Source of the DNA: Zobellia amurskyensis
GTDB taxonomy: Bacteria; Bacteroidota; Bacteroidia; Flavobacteriales; Flavobacteriaceae
Direction: 5' to 3'
NCBI RefSeq assembly: GCF_009725985.1
Contig: NZ_RCNR01000044.1
Span: 1-37,999, forward strand
Length of the DNA stretch: 37,999 bases
In this document: piece by piece, positions 23,541 through 32,160 of the stretch
Numbering within the stretch: the first letter of the stretch is position 1
Layout: each line of letters begins with the position of its first letter
The notes under the pieces: generated by a model
Told to the model about the DNA's origin: nothing
Seen by the model: only the letters and a program-made list of their open reading frames with translations
Databases searched by the model: none
Program-made: the position numbers and the translations under genes

Positions 23541-24128
23541 ATGGCTTTTGTATTGTCAAGCATGATGGAATTGGGGAAGAAAGCCCCAGACTTTAAATTG
23601 CTCGATACTGTTTCGGGTAAGAGTTTAACATTAAGTCAGTTGAAATCTGACGTGGCAACTGTCATATTTTTTATCTGCAATAATTGTGCGTTTGTACATC
23701 ATATTAATCCAAAACTTGTTGAATTAGCCAATAAGTATCAAGCTCTTGGTATGCAATTCGTAGGGATTAGTAGTAACGACATTAAGCAATTCCCTCAAGA
23801 TGCACCCGTCTTCATGACCCAAATGGCGAAGTATCAAAAATATCCTTTTCCCTATTTATATGATGAATATCAAGAAGCTGCAATTGACTATGGGGCGGAA
23901 TGTAATCTTGACTTTTTTGTTTTTGACAAGAATCTGGCGTGTGTTTACACAGGCCGTTTTGATATGACTAGGCCTAGTATTCAACCGGCTACAGGAACCG
24001 ACCTCTCTGCTGCTTTAGATTCTATATTGGCAGGAGAGAATGTTGATTCAAATCAATACCCCAGTATGGGTTCTAGTATAGCATGGAAACGTGGTGTGCC
24101 TAGAAAGAACTTTGAAATGTATTATTGA
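23541..24128 (+). CDS. Thioredoxin-fold redoxin (AhpC/TSA-like)
   Basis: The protein is 195 aa from the ATG at 23541 (MAFVLSSMMELGKKAPDF). The frame is open up to a TTG at 23439, but family members begin at the position chosen here. APDFKLLDTVSGKSLTLSQL is the usual redoxin opening. The active site is CNNC at 46-49, in a group where the motif is CNxC, followed by FVHHINPKLVELANKY. NLDFFVFDKNLACVYTGRFD completes the fold. There is no signal peptide, so it is cytosolic; peroxide or disulfide reduction is likely but unproven. It converges on the araC gene with 7 nt between stops. Confidence 0.87.
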   Translation: MAFVLSSMMELGKKAPDFKLLDTVSGKSLTLSQLKSDVATVIFFICNNCAFVHHINPKLVELANKYQALGMQFVGISSNDIKQFPQDAPVFMTQMAKYQKYPFPYLYDEYQEAAIDYGAECNLDFFVFDKNLACVYTGRFDMTRPSIQPATGTDLSAALDSILAGENVDSNQYPSMGSSIAWKRGVPRKNFEMYY

Positions 24129-24135
24129 TTGCAGC

Positions 24136-25032
24136 TTAGGCTTCAGCTGTAGTAGTACAAGCACTACGTTTTAATAACATGTATTCTCCATTATTTTTAA
24201 ACTGGCGTAAAGAAATGCCCGAGTAACGTTTAAAGGTTTTGGATAAATGACTTACATCTGTAAAACCCAAGTCGTCTGCTATTTGGGTAAGGGTAAAGTC
24301 CGAATTTAATAATCTAATTTCCACAAGCTTCAACTTTCCTTTAATAATATACTCCCTTAAGGACATGCTAACCTGTTTTTTGAAAAACTCACTTACATAA
24401 GTGGGAGACATCATAAATACTTCAGCTAAATTTTCAACCTTTAATAGATCCGGCTTGTCTATGTGTTCATTAATATAGGTAAGCATTTTAGTAATTCGGT
24501 CATCAGTGTTATTCTGTGGGACTTCGTAAAAGTTTCCTTTCTTTATGTTTCTGATAAGTATTTCCATAATACAGTTCATCAAACTTTTAATAAGTGTAAT
24601 GGACTCATTTCCATAATTTCTGGATTCTTGTAAAATCATAGAAGTCAGGTTAGACAAATGTTCCCTGTCCATTTCATTCTTAATAATATCACCAGGCAAT
24701 TGGTTGTAATTACTAAGGATATACGAAGCTTCTTTAAACCATTCATTTTTTTCCTCTGAGTTACGTTTTTCACTCTTAAAAAATGAATCGGTAAACTTTA
24801 GAAACACGAATTTTGTAGGTTGCTCTATGGTAAATGAATGGCATTTTAATGGAGGCAGTAAGAACATACTACCCTTGCTATAACTATGGTGATTGTAATT
24901 TATACACTGTGTGCCTTCACCATTTTTAATTAAGACCAACTCAAAAAAATTGTTTTTAACAGGGCGTTGTTTCCAATCCGTTAACTCAATTTCTTGTATT
25001 TCAAAAGGTTTGTAAGCTTCCAATATCTGCAT
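24136..25032 (-). CDS. AraC family transcriptional regulator
   Basis: This 298-aa regulator has an N-terminal cupin-like sensing domain (about 1-150). The C-terminal AraC DNA-binding domain has two helix-turn-helix units, about 195-285: NLAEVFMMSPTYVSEFFKKQVSMSLREYI and FTLTQIADDLGFTDVSHLSKTFKRYSGISLRQF. It is divergent from the AKR-SDR-AlkB unit with a 234-nt gap that holds one copy of the shared AAAACCT-N7-TACAT element; other copies lie on its far side and before the nitroreductase gene. It is a candidate activator of these units. The inducer is unknown. Confidence 0.92.
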   Translation of the reverse strand: MQILEAYKPFEIQEIELTDWKQRPVKNNFFELVLIKNGEGTQCINYNHHSYSKGSMFLLPPLKCHSFTIEQPTKFVFLKFTDSFFKSEKRNSEEKNEWFKEASYILSNYNQLPGDIIKNEMDREHLSNLTSMILQESRNYGNESITLIKSLMNCIMEILIRNIKKGNFYEVPQNNTDDRITKMLTYINEHIDKPDLLKVENLAEVFMMSPTYVSEFFKKQVSMSLREYIIKGKLKLVEIRLLNSDFTLTQIADDLGFTDVSHLSKTFKRYSGISLRQFKNNGEYMLLKRSACTTTAEA

Positions 25033-25065
25033 ATCCTAGCGTTTATTATACAATAATACGAAAAT

Positions 25066-25075
25066 TGTGCGCACA
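25066..25075. promoter_or_regulatory. Palindrome in the araC divergent region
   Basis: TGTGCGCACA is a perfect GC-rich palindrome in otherwise AT-rich intergenic DNA, 34 nt upstream of the araC start. It may be an operator for araC itself; no second copy was noticed. Confidence 0.3.
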
Positions 25076-25096
25076 CGATGCTGTTTTGGCACTATT

Positions 25097-25123
25097 AAAA
25101 CCTTGTTAAATACATTAACTTCC
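25097..25123 (+). promoter_or_regulatory. AAAACCT-N7-TACAT element, copy 2
   Basis: AAAACCT at 25097-25103, TACAT at 25111-25115, CC at 25122-25123. A -7-like box begins exactly 62 nt after the start of the element, as for copy 3. Its centre lies about 60 nt upstream of the predicted transcription start, a normal place for an AraC-type activator. Confidence 0.6.
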
Positions 25124-25135
25124 TTCTTATGTACC

Positions 25136-25166
25136 TTGTTTGTGTTGCGTTTTGTTCGGACCTTTG
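25136..25166 (+). promoter_or_regulatory. Candidate promoter of the AKR-SDR-AlkB unit
   Basis: TTG at 25136-25138 is followed after 20 nt by GACCTTTG at 25159-25166, one mismatch from TAnnTTTG. The spacing equals that of the cold-shock gene promoter. It predicts a leader of about 95 nt. Confidence 0.45.
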
Positions 25167-25266
25167 TAATACTTTAAAAGGATTTATTTCTTCAATATAT
25201 ATATAGAACATGGACTATTGGAGAACCTGTTTTTAAAGTGAAAAAGGAACCAAAAAAACTCAGAAA

Positions 25267-26211
25267 ATGAAAAAAGTAAACATAGGAAATACCGATTTAG
25301 AAGTAGCTAGAATCAATTTTGGAGGAAATGTATTTGGATGGACATTAGACGAAAAACAGTCTTTTGAAATCCTAGATGCATTTGTGGATGCAGGTTTTAA
25401 CTTTTTAGATACGGCAGATACCTACAGTTGGTGGGTAAATGGCGTGGGTGGACAGTCTGAAGCTATAATTGGTAAATGGATGAAGTCCCGCAGCAACAGA
25501 AATCAATTGGTTGTTGCTACCAAAGTGGGTTCTGAAACTAAGGAGCACCCAAATGATATTAGCAAAAAGCATATTTTAAAGTCCGTAGATGAGTCGTTGC
25601 AACGATTGCAAACAGACCATATAGATTTATATTACACTCATTTTGATGATGATGTTACGCCTGTAGAGGAAACATTATCTGCTTATGATGAAATTATAAA
25701 AGCGGGTAAGGTGCGTCATATTGCTGTGTCAAACTTATCGCCAGAAAGGTTGTTGGAATCATTTAAAATTTCTGAAGAAAACAATCTGCCTAAATATGTG
25801 GCATTACAGCCGCATTATAATTTGGTTGAGCGTGGTAATTATGAATCGCAATATGCGGATTTGGTAGATAGCCACGGTTTAAGTGTTATGCCGTATTATT
25901 CACTCGCAAGTGGATTTCTAACGGGTAAATATCGTTCTGAGGACGATTTGAATAAAAGTGTACGTGGTGAAGGCGTAAGAAAATATTTGAACGAGAAAGG
26001 ATTCAATATAATTAAGGCATTGGATACCATTTCGGAAAAACATAGCAGCAAACCGGCAACGATATCTTTAGCTTGGTTAATGGCAAAACCACACATTGCG
26101 GCGCCAATTGTAAGTGCTACTAGTAAAAGTCAATTACAAACGTTGTTTGATGCTCCAAAGTTGAATTTAGATAGAGAGGATTTAGAAATATTAGAAATAG
26201 CTAGTAAGTAA
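25267..26211 (+). CDS. Aldo/keto reductase
   Basis: This 314-aa cytosolic (alpha/beta)8-barrel oxidoreductase is NADPH-dependent by family. The catalytic tetrad is Asp48 and Tyr53 in FLDTADTYSWW, Lys86 in VVATKVGSE and His125 in LYYTHFDDD. The cofactor region APIVSATSKSQL is near the C-terminus. It resembles the YajO/Gsp69-type branch that reduces aldehydes and ketones. It is first in a co-directional set; the SDR follows after 19 nt. Confidence 0.92.
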   Translation: MKKVNIGNTDLEVARINFGGNVFGWTLDEKQSFEILDAFVDAGFNFLDTADTYSWWVNGVGGQSEAIIGKWMKSRSNRNQLVVATKVGSETKEHPNDISKKHILKSVDESLQRLQTDHIDLYYTHFDDDVTPVEETLSAYDEIIKAGKVRHIAVSNLSPERLLESFKISEENNLPKYVALQPHYNLVERGNYESQYADLVDSHGLSVMPYYSLASGFLTGKYRSEDDLNKSVRGEGVRKYLNEKGFNIIKALDTISEKHSSKPATISLAWLMAKPHIAAPIVSATSKSQLQTLFDAPKLNLDREDLEILEIASK

Positions 26212-26230
26212 TTTTTAAAAGAAACAAAAC

Positions 26231-27025
26231 ATGGATTTAAGAATTAAAGATAAGATTGCCTTTGTTAGCGGTTCTACCGCGGGCATTGGTTACGCCACTG
26301 CAGAACGTTTTTTAAACGAAGGAGCTACGGTTATTATAAATGGCAGAACAGAGGAAAGTGTAAATGCAGCTGTAGCTAAATTAAAAGAGAGTACTAAAAA
26401 TGAGAATGTTTCTGGTATAGCTGCTGATTTTTCTAAAGTAGAGGATATTAACCGATTACTTAAGGAAGTTCCGCAAGTAGATATTTTAGTAAATAACACC
26501 GGTATTTTTGAACCTAAAGCTTTTGTTGATATTCCAGATGAGGATTGGTTTCGCTTTTTTGAAGTCAATGTCATGAGCGGAATCCGTTTGGCGCGACATT
26601 ATTTTCCTAAAATGCTGAAGAAAAACTGGGGACGCATAATTTTTATTTCCAGTGAATCTGCAGTGTTTATTCCGGATGAAATGATTCATTATGGCATGAC
26701 AAAAACAGCGCAATTGGCAGTTAGTAGAGGATTGGCAGAATTAACTAAAGGCACTAATGTCACTGTAAATTCTATTCTACCAGGACCAACAAAATCAAAA
26801 GGCGTAAGTGGTTTTATTCAAGATTTGGCCAAAGCCGATAATGTTTCTGAGGAAGTCGTGGAAGAGAATTTCTTCAAAAATATGCGTCCGACTTCGTTAA
26901 TCGAACGCTTTGCTTCGGTTGATGAAGTGGCAAATACCATAGTATACTATTCTAGTGAATTGGCATCGGCTACAAACGGAGCGGCTGTTAGAGTGGATGG
27001 GGGATTGATTCGTTCTATTCTATAA
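26231..27025 (+). CDS. Classical SDR family oxidoreductase
   Basis: This 264-aa Rossmann-fold dehydrogenase has the cofactor motif GSTAGIG at 14-20, NNTG in place of NNAG near 88-91, a catalytic Ser in FISSES and the YGMTK (YxxxK) pair, then NSILPGPTKS. The C-terminus RVDGGLIRSIL is typical. The substrate is unknown; a carbonyl or alcohol is expected. It shares the transcript with the AKR; the AlkB gene follows after 78 nt. Confidence 0.92.
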   Translation: MDLRIKDKIAFVSGSTAGIGYATAERFLNEGATVIINGRTEESVNAAVAKLKESTKNENVSGIAADFSKVEDINRLLKEVPQVDILVNNTGIFEPKAFVDIPDEDWFRFFEVNVMSGIRLARHYFPKMLKKNWGRIIFISSESAVFIPDEMIHYGMTKTAQLAVSRGLAELTKGTNVTVNSILPGPTKSKGVSGFIQDLAKADNVSEEVVEENFFKNMRPTSLIERFASVDEVANTIVYYSSELASATNGAAVRVDGGLIRSIL

Positions 27026-27103
27026 AGTATACGGTAACATAAAAGCTGCTGGTGACTTGAGTTTTGGTCCGATTTAAATACTAATGATTAAGAGGAAAAA
27101 GAG

Positions 27104-27733
27104 ATGGATTTATTTAATCAGGCGGACTTATTTTCAACAAACGAAGTCCTTAAAATAGAATTTGATTTACCAGGAGCTGATGTTACTTTATTCGAGAATT
27201 TCTTCAGTTTAGAAGAAAGCAATAAGCTGTATAATAGCTTATTACATAACACCCCATGGCAACAAGAGCAAATTACCATTCACGGTAAAGATGTAGACTT
27301 CCCTAGATTGACAGCTTGGTATGGAGATGTTACCAAGGATATTAAATACACGAATACAAAAAGTAAAATGCATTTATGGAATGCAGATTTACTTTTTATT
27401 AAAGAGCGAATAGAGCAGGAGGTCAATATAAAATTTACACGCTGCTTGCTTAATTATTATAGGGACGGAAAAGACAGTGTAGATTGGCACCAAGACTATA
27501 AAGGTGACCAACGAAAAAATACTGTTATTGCGTCGGTAACTTTTGGAGAGACCAGGCCTTTTCAATTAAAACATACTACCCGGAAAGATTTAAAACGTGT
27601 AGATATTCCCTTAGCTCACGGAAGCCTACTTCTAATGAAAGGCGCTACCCAAGATAACTGGAAACATAAAATACAAAAAACGGCAAAGGAAATTCAACCT
27701 AGAATCAACTTGACTTTTAGATGGGTCGGGTAA
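27104..27733 (+). CDS. alkB: AlkB-type Fe(II)/2-oxoglutarate dioxygenase
   Basis: This 209-aa protein of the AlkB family oxidatively removes alkyl groups from DNA or RNA bases. The iron site has HQD in DSVDWHQDYKGD (near residues 125-136) and a distal His in NWKHKIQKT. The 2-oxoglutarate-binding Arg is in RINLTFR near the C-terminus. PRLTAWYGD is the usual nucleotide-lid motif. It sits between carbonyl reductases and a nitroreductase, where repair of base adducts would complement chemical detoxification. Whether it is read from the AKR promoter through the 78-nt gap is not settled. Confidence 0.92.
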   Translation: MDLFNQADLFSTNEVLKIEFDLPGADVTLFENFFSLEESNKLYNSLLHNTPWQQEQITIHGKDVDFPRLTAWYGDVTKDIKYTNTKSKMHLWNADLLFIKERIEQEVNIKFTRCLLNYYRDGKDSVDWHQDYKGDQRKNTVIASVTFGETRPFQLKHTTRKDLKRVDIPLAHGSLLLMKGATQDNWKHKIQKTAKEIQPRINLTFRWVG

Positions 27734-27841
27734 ATTTATATTGGTAACATTAAAGGATAAATCAATTACTATGGGCTTAATATCCGTTTAAAATTCGGGT
27801 ACAAACCTATTTTTGGTCCTATTCCTATAAGATTCCTCTTA

Positions 27842-27868
27842 AAAACCTCTATTTGTACATGTATCTCC
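27842..27868 (+). promoter_or_regulatory. AAAACCT-N7-TACAT element, copy 3
   Basis: AAAACCT at 27842-27848, TACAT at 27856-27860, CC at 27867-27868. The -7 box of the nitroreductase unit starts exactly 62 nt after the first base. A further inverted repeat (CCTTTTTTTAT and ATAAAAAAGG) overlaps the downstream edge at 27867-27890. Confidence 0.65.
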
Positions 27869-27903
27869 TTTTTTTATACTATAAAAAAGGTATGTACTGG
27901 TTT

Positions 27904-27911
27904 TACATTTG
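27904..27911 (+). promoter_or_regulatory. -7 promoter box of the nitroreductase unit
   Basis: TACATTTG exactly matches TAnnTTTG. There is no TTG at the -33 position, which fits a promoter that depends on an activator. The predicted leader is about 30 nt to the ATG at 27948. Confidence 0.55.
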
Positions 27912-27947
27912 TATCAAATTAATAAAACAACATTTCAAAATATAATA

Positions 27948-28622
27948 ATGAGTACACCAAACATCGCAAAAGAAGAAATCATCAACGCTTTTAACTTTAG
28001 ACATGCTACAAAGGAATTTGATGCTACTAAAACTATCTCTGATGATGACATGAAATTCATCTTAGAAGCAGCACATTTATCACCTAGTTCATTTGGTTTT
28101 GAACCATGGCATTTTATAGTAGTTCAGGATAAAGAATTACGGGAGTTATTAAAACCTGTAGCTTGGGGAGCACCGTTAAAATTAGATACTGCTAGCCATT
28201 TTGTATTAGGTTTAAGTATGAAAGCGCCAATGGTAAAACATGATTCAGAATATATCATGCATATGATGAAAGACGTAAAGCAACTACCTGCTGAAGTAAT
28301 TGAAATGTATTCTAAGTTTTATAGAGAATTTCAAGAGCGTGATTTTGATTTGGATACGGACAAAAAATTGTTCGACTGGTCAGCTAAGCAAACGTACATC
28401 GCTTTAGGGAACATGATGACAGCAGCTGCTTTAACAGGAATTGATTCTTGTCCTATTGAAGGTTTTCATCAAGAAAAAGCAGAAGCTTTATTGAAGGAGA
28501 AATTTGGTGTAGATACAGATAAATATGGTCTATCGTTTATGACTGCTTTCGGTTATAGAAAAGCAAATCCAGAATTTGGTAAATCTAGAAGAAACTTTGA
28601 TGATATCGTTACTTGGAAGTAA
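27948..28622 (+). CDS. Nitroreductase family protein
   Basis: The protein is 224 aa from the ATG at 27948 (MSTPNIAKEEIINAF); an upstream in-frame TTG at 27909 lies inside the -7 box and is rejected. FRHATKEFD and HLSPSSFGFEPWHF form the FMN-binding start. KQTYIALGNMMTAAALTGIDSCPIEGF and FMTAFGYRKANPEF match the NfsB-like pattern of the gene at 16237. It would reduce quinones or nitro compounds with NAD(P)H. It heads a run of five closely spaced genes up to 32129. Confidence 0.92.
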   Translation: MSTPNIAKEEIINAFNFRHATKEFDATKTISDDDMKFILEAAHLSPSSFGFEPWHFIVVQDKELRELLKPVAWGAPLKLDTASHFVLGLSMKAPMVKHDSEYIMHMMKDVKQLPAEVIEMYSKFYREFQERDFDLDTDKKLFDWSAKQTYIALGNMMTAAALTGIDSCPIEGFHQEKAEALLKEKFGVDTDKYGLSFMTAFGYRKANPEFGKSRRNFDDIVTWK

Positions 28623-28649
28623 TCATATCATTCTAAAAAACAACATAAA

Positions 28650-29657
28650 ATGAAAGCAATAGGATACAAGGAGAATCTTCCAATAGAGAATGTAAAATCT
28701 CTACAAGACGTAGAATTAGGAATGCCAAAAGCAATTGGCAAGGACATTTTAGTAGAGATAAAAGCAATTTCTGTAAACCCAGCAGATTATAAAGTAAGAG
28801 CAGGAATGCCTGTTGAAGGCGATGATTGGAAAATTATTGGTTGGGATGCTACTGGGATTGTAAAAGAAGTTGGAGAAGATGTTACGCTTTTTAAAGTTGG
28901 TGACGAAGTTTGGTATGCGGGCGATTTCATAAGACAAGGAAGCTATGCTCAGTATCAAGTGGTGGATGAGCGTATTGTGGGCAAGAAACCATCTAGCTTA
29001 TCTTATGCAGAAGCAGCCGCATTACCGTTAACTTCTCTTACGGCTTGGGAAATGTTGTTTGATAGATTAGAAGTTGCAACCGATGATGCAAGTAAGTCAA
29101 TTCTAGTCATTGGTGCTGCAGGTGGTGTTGGTTCTATTTTGGTACAATTAGCCAAGAAGCTTACAAAACTGAACATTATAGGAACGGCTTCCCGTGAAGA
29201 AACTACAGATTGGTTAAAAGAATTGGGTGTAGACTCGGTTATTAATCACCGAAATATACTGAGTGAGGAATTTGAGAAATATAAGCTTTCTGCTCCTGAT
29301 TATATCGTGAGTTTAAATGCTACCGAGCAACATGCGGATGAGATTGTAAAGGTGATAAAGCCACAAGGTAAATTCGGTTTCATTGATGACCCTCAGTCAT
29401 TTAATGTCATGCCATTTAAAGGTAAAGCTGTGTCTACTCATATTGAGTTGATGTTCACTCGTTCTATGTTCCAAACGGAAGATATGATTGAACAGCACAA
29501 CATATTAAACGAGGTTTCTAAGTTGATAGACAACGGAACAATTAAAACCACTTTAGGGGAAAATTTCGGAACTATTAACGCAGCAAATATGCGTAAAGCC
29601 CATGCTTTCCTAGAAACTGGAAAAGCCAAAGGTAAAATTGTTTTAGAAGGATTTTAG
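28650..29657 (+). CDS. MDR alcohol dehydrogenase/quinone reductase-like protein
   Basis: This 335-aa medium-chain reductase has the N-terminal GroES-like domain ISVNPADYKVRAGMP, the segment GWDATGIVKEVGEDV, and the nucleotide-binding GAAGGVGSILVQLAKKL near 152-168. It ends in KAHAFLETGKAKGKIVLE. Catalytic zinc ligands are absent, so it is of the zinc-independent ZADH/quinone-oxidoreductase type despite the usual family name. It follows the nitroreductase after 27 nt, repeating the nitroreductase-MDR order of the TetR operon. Confidence 0.9.
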   Translation: MKAIGYKENLPIENVKSLQDVELGMPKAIGKDILVEIKAISVNPADYKVRAGMPVEGDDWKIIGWDATGIVKEVGEDVTLFKVGDEVWYAGDFIRQGSYAQYQVVDERIVGKKPSSLSYAEAAALPLTSLTAWEMLFDRLEVATDDASKSILVIGAAGGVGSILVQLAKKLTKLNIIGTASREETTDWLKELGVDSVINHRNILSEEFEKYKLSAPDYIVSLNATEQHADEIVKVIKPQGKFGFIDDPQSFNVMPFKGKAVSTHIELMFTRSMFQTEDMIEQHNILNEVSKLIDNGTIKTTLGENFGTINAANMRKAHAFLETGKAKGKIVLEGF

Positions 29658-29687
29658 ACACAATGAGTCAAATAATTTAAATAGAAA

Positions 29688-30155
29688 ATGAAAACAACAC
29701 TTAAAATATTTCTTATAGCAGCAATTTTTGCTGGCGCTACGGCTAATGCACAGGTAAATACGATTGATTCCGTGGCGACCTCAAAAGTGCAGCATTTCAA
29801 TTTTGATGAAATGGAATCGGAAACTATTGGCGAAGGTATTCAGCGTAAATGGTTTCATGGAGAAAAAGGTCAAATGACCATTTTCAATTTGGAGAAAGGT
29901 GCACATATTCCATGGCATCAACATCCTAATGAGCAGATTACCTATATCATGTCCGGTAAGGTTAAAATCAAGACTATGATTGATGGCAAAGAGGAGTTTG
30001 TTATTGTTTCTGGTGGAGAGGTAATTGTATTTCCAGAAAACATACCTCATGAGTTTTGGGCTTTAGAAAAAACGGTGGATTTAGATGTTCACGTTCCGGT
30101 TCGTCAAGATTGGTTGTCGAAAGAGTTGCCTGATTATTTAAAGAAGAGCGAATAA
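29688..30155 (+). CDS. Exported cupin-domain protein
   Basis: This 155-aa protein has a Sec signal peptide ending near residue 22 (ATANA-Q). The mature part is one cupin barrel: motif 1 is HIPWHQHPNEQITYIMSGKV, with His, His and Glu as metal ligands, and motif 2 is VIVFPENIPHEFWAL. A metal-bound periplasmic enzyme or binding protein is likely; its reaction is unknown. It is placed 30 nt after the MDR gene, the first of three exported proteins in a row. Confidence 0.88.
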   Translation: MKTTLKIFLIAAIFAGATANAQVNTIDSVATSKVQHFNFDEMESETIGEGIQRKWFHGEKGQMTIFNLEKGAHIPWHQHPNEQITYIMSGKVKIKTMIDGKEEFVIVSGGEVIVFPENIPHEFWALEKTVDLDVHVPVRQDWLSKELPDYLKKSE

Positions 30156-30186
30156 ATAGAAAACTAATAGGATGACATCAATCAAA

Positions 30187-31020
30187 ATGAAACATAACTT
30201 TTTAATTGCATTAGCACTAACTGTAAGTATTTTTTTAAATGCACAAACACCAACAACAGACAATATTAAGTCTGTAAACGAAGTAGTTACCGCAGATAAT
30301 GTAGAATGGGGTTGGTTAAATCCATTACGAGGAGATAAGAGTCCGGCTGCAGGTAAACTTTGGGGAGACCGTACAAAAAACGAACCAGCAGGGTTTTTAG
30401 TGAAATTCAAAAAAGGTTTTTCATCACCTCCACACATTCACAACATAACCTATAGAGGTGTTGTAATTAAAGGTTTGTTGCACAATGATGATGAAAATGC
30501 CGAAAAACAATGGCTTCCGGCAGGTTCTTATTGGCAACAGCCAGCAGGCGAAGCACATATTACAGCTGCAGATGGTGAAGATAATATGGCGTTTTTAGAT
30601 ATTCAAGAAGGACCGTATTTAGTAAAATCAACATCTGAAGCTTTTGATAATGGCGAAAGACCTGTAAATGTTGACAAAACAAACTTGGTTTGGTTAAATG
30701 CTAACGACATCCAATGGGTTTCTGAAAAGAGTAAGGTAGAAACTGCATTTTTATGGGGAAGCCATAAAGAAAAGCAACTACGAGCAACGCTTTTAAAATT
30801 ACCAGCAAATTTTAACGGAAGGATTAAAAACCTGAGTCCAAACTTTAGAGCTGTTGTTATTTCTGGTAGCCTAATGCATCAGTTTTCTAAGAAAGAAGCT
30901 AAAAATAAATTAGATGCTCCATCTTATTTTGGAGCCGAAAAAAATGCGACTTCAATAATTTCCACAGCTAAAGAAACAGTTATTTACATTAGAAGTAACG
31001 GTGATTTTGATATCAAGTAA
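30187..31020 (+). CDS. Exported DUF4437 (double cupin) protein
   Basis: The protein is 277 aa from the ATG at 30187, which gives a clean signal peptide ending FLNA-QTP; the ATG at 30172 adds five residues. DUF4437 signatures are [43 protein letters not shown] and [15 protein letters not shown], with a second weaker cupin half ([30 protein letters not shown]). The HIH and HIT residues may hold a metal. No catalytic function is established as far as I know. Its stop is 2 nt before the next start, so translational coupling is likely. Confidence 0.85.
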   Translation: MKHNFLIALALTVSIFLNAQTPTTDNIKSVNEVVTADNVEWGWLNPLRGDKSPAAGKLWGDRTKNEPAGFLVKFKKGFSSPPHIHNITYRGVVIKGLLHNDDENAEKQWLPAGSYWQQPAGEAHITAADGEDNMAFLDIQEGPYLVKSTSEAFDNGERPVNVDKTNLVWLNANDIQWVSEKSKVETAFLWGSHKEKQLRATLLKLPANFNGRIKNLSPNFRAVVISGSLMHQFSKKEAKNKLDAPSYFGAEKNATSIISTAKETVIYIRSNGDFDIK

Positions 31021-31022
31021 TT

Positions 31023-32129
31023 ATGAAAAGGATAAGTATACTATTGAGTTTAATTACTTCAGTTACGGCAACTCAAGCACAAAAGACCGTAACTAAAGCA
31101 GAAGTTTTTGCAACTGTAGACCAAGCTGTGGGGAATATTGCTTTCACCAATGACGGCGATTTGGTATACAGTCATCATCCATTTTTTGGTCCAGAAATTA
31201 GAGTGGTCAAGTTTGATAAAAAAACAAATACAACCACACCTTTTCCAAATTTGGAATGGAATACACCAAGAGCTACGGATGATAATTATTTGAGTAATGT
31301 TCTAGGTATTCGTAATGATGAAAACGGAATTATCTGGATGCTAGACATGGCACAACGTGATAACGTAACACCAAAAATAGTGGGCTGGAACACTCAAACT
31401 AATTCATTAGAACGTATTTATTACTTACCAAAATCAGTAGTGCCAGCAATCTCACAACCTAATGATATGGTGGTAGATACCAAAAACGGTTATTTTATTA
31501 TAGCGGATGAAGGCATTGGTAATGGAGGTGATGGTAGTAAAGCGGCTTTTGTTATTGTTGATATGAAAACTGGTAAAGCACGTCGTGTTTTAGAAGGCAC
31601 GCGCACTACCTTACCAGAAAACACGCCAACGGTAATTGATGGAAAGCATTTAGCCGTAAACGGTAAAGATTTATTGATTGGTAATGACGGAATTACTGCT
31701 GATGCTAATTTTGAATATATTTATTACGGTCCTTTAAACGGCACTAAAATCTACAGAGTTAAAACATTAGACCTTGTAGACGAGACTATGACCGAAGCAG
31801 TGTTGGACAGCAAAATTGAAACCTATTCAGAAAAACCCAACAATGGCGGAATGTCTATTGATAAAGAGGGCAATCTATATTTAACAGCTTTAGAAACGAA
31901 GAGTGTAGCTGTAGTTCTAGCAAAAGACAGAAGTGTTCACACCATGATAAAAGATGATAACTTGGTCTGGCCCGATGGTGTTAGTTACAACCATGTAGAT
32001 GGGTATATGTATGTGTCTGCCGCACAGCTGAACAGAGGTGCCGCTTTTAACAATGGCAAAAGCATTGCGACTAAACCTTTTTATATTTTCAGATTTAAAC
32101 CTATAGTAGAAGGGGTTTCTTTTAGATAA
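31023..32129 (+). CDS. Exported MRJP/yellow-like (SMP-30-type) beta-propeller
   Basis: This 368-aa protein has a signal peptide ending near residue 19 (ATQA-Q). The propeller repeats include GNIAFTNDGDLVYSHHPFFGPE, GIIWMLDMAQRDNVTPKIVGWN, QPNDMVVDTKNGYFIIADEG, GGMSIDKEGNLYLTALET and LVWPDGVSYNHVDGYMYVSA. This pattern belongs to the major-royal-jelly/yellow family, bacterial members of which are called L-dopachrome-tautomerase-related; SMP-30 lactonases share the fold. It may act on a quinone-like or lactone substrate in the periplasm. It is coupled to the DUF4437 gene and is the last gene of the set. Confidence 0.87.
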   Translation: MKRISILLSLITSVTATQAQKTVTKAEVFATVDQAVGNIAFTNDGDLVYSHHPFFGPEIRVVKFDKKTNTTTPFPNLEWNTPRATDDNYLSNVLGIRNDENGIIWMLDMAQRDNVTPKIVGWNTQTNSLERIYYLPKSVVPAISQPNDMVVDTKNGYFIIADEGIGNGGDGSKAAFVIVDMKTGKARRVLEGTRTTLPENTPTVIDGKHLAVNGKDLLIGNDGITADANFEYIYYGPLNGTKIYRVKTLDLVDETMTEAVLDSKIETYSEKPNNGGMSIDKEGNLYLTALETKSVAVVLAKDRSVHTMIKDDNLVWPDGVSYNHVDGYMYVSAAQLNRGAAFNNGKSIATKPFYIFRFKPIVEGVSFR

Positions 32130-32160
32130 GGCTTAGTTAAATTCTTGATGACATTCTAAA

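Noticed and set aside
27909-27947. TTG start for the second nitroreductase
   Set aside because: The TTG is part of the TACATTTG promoter box, so it would not be on the transcript.
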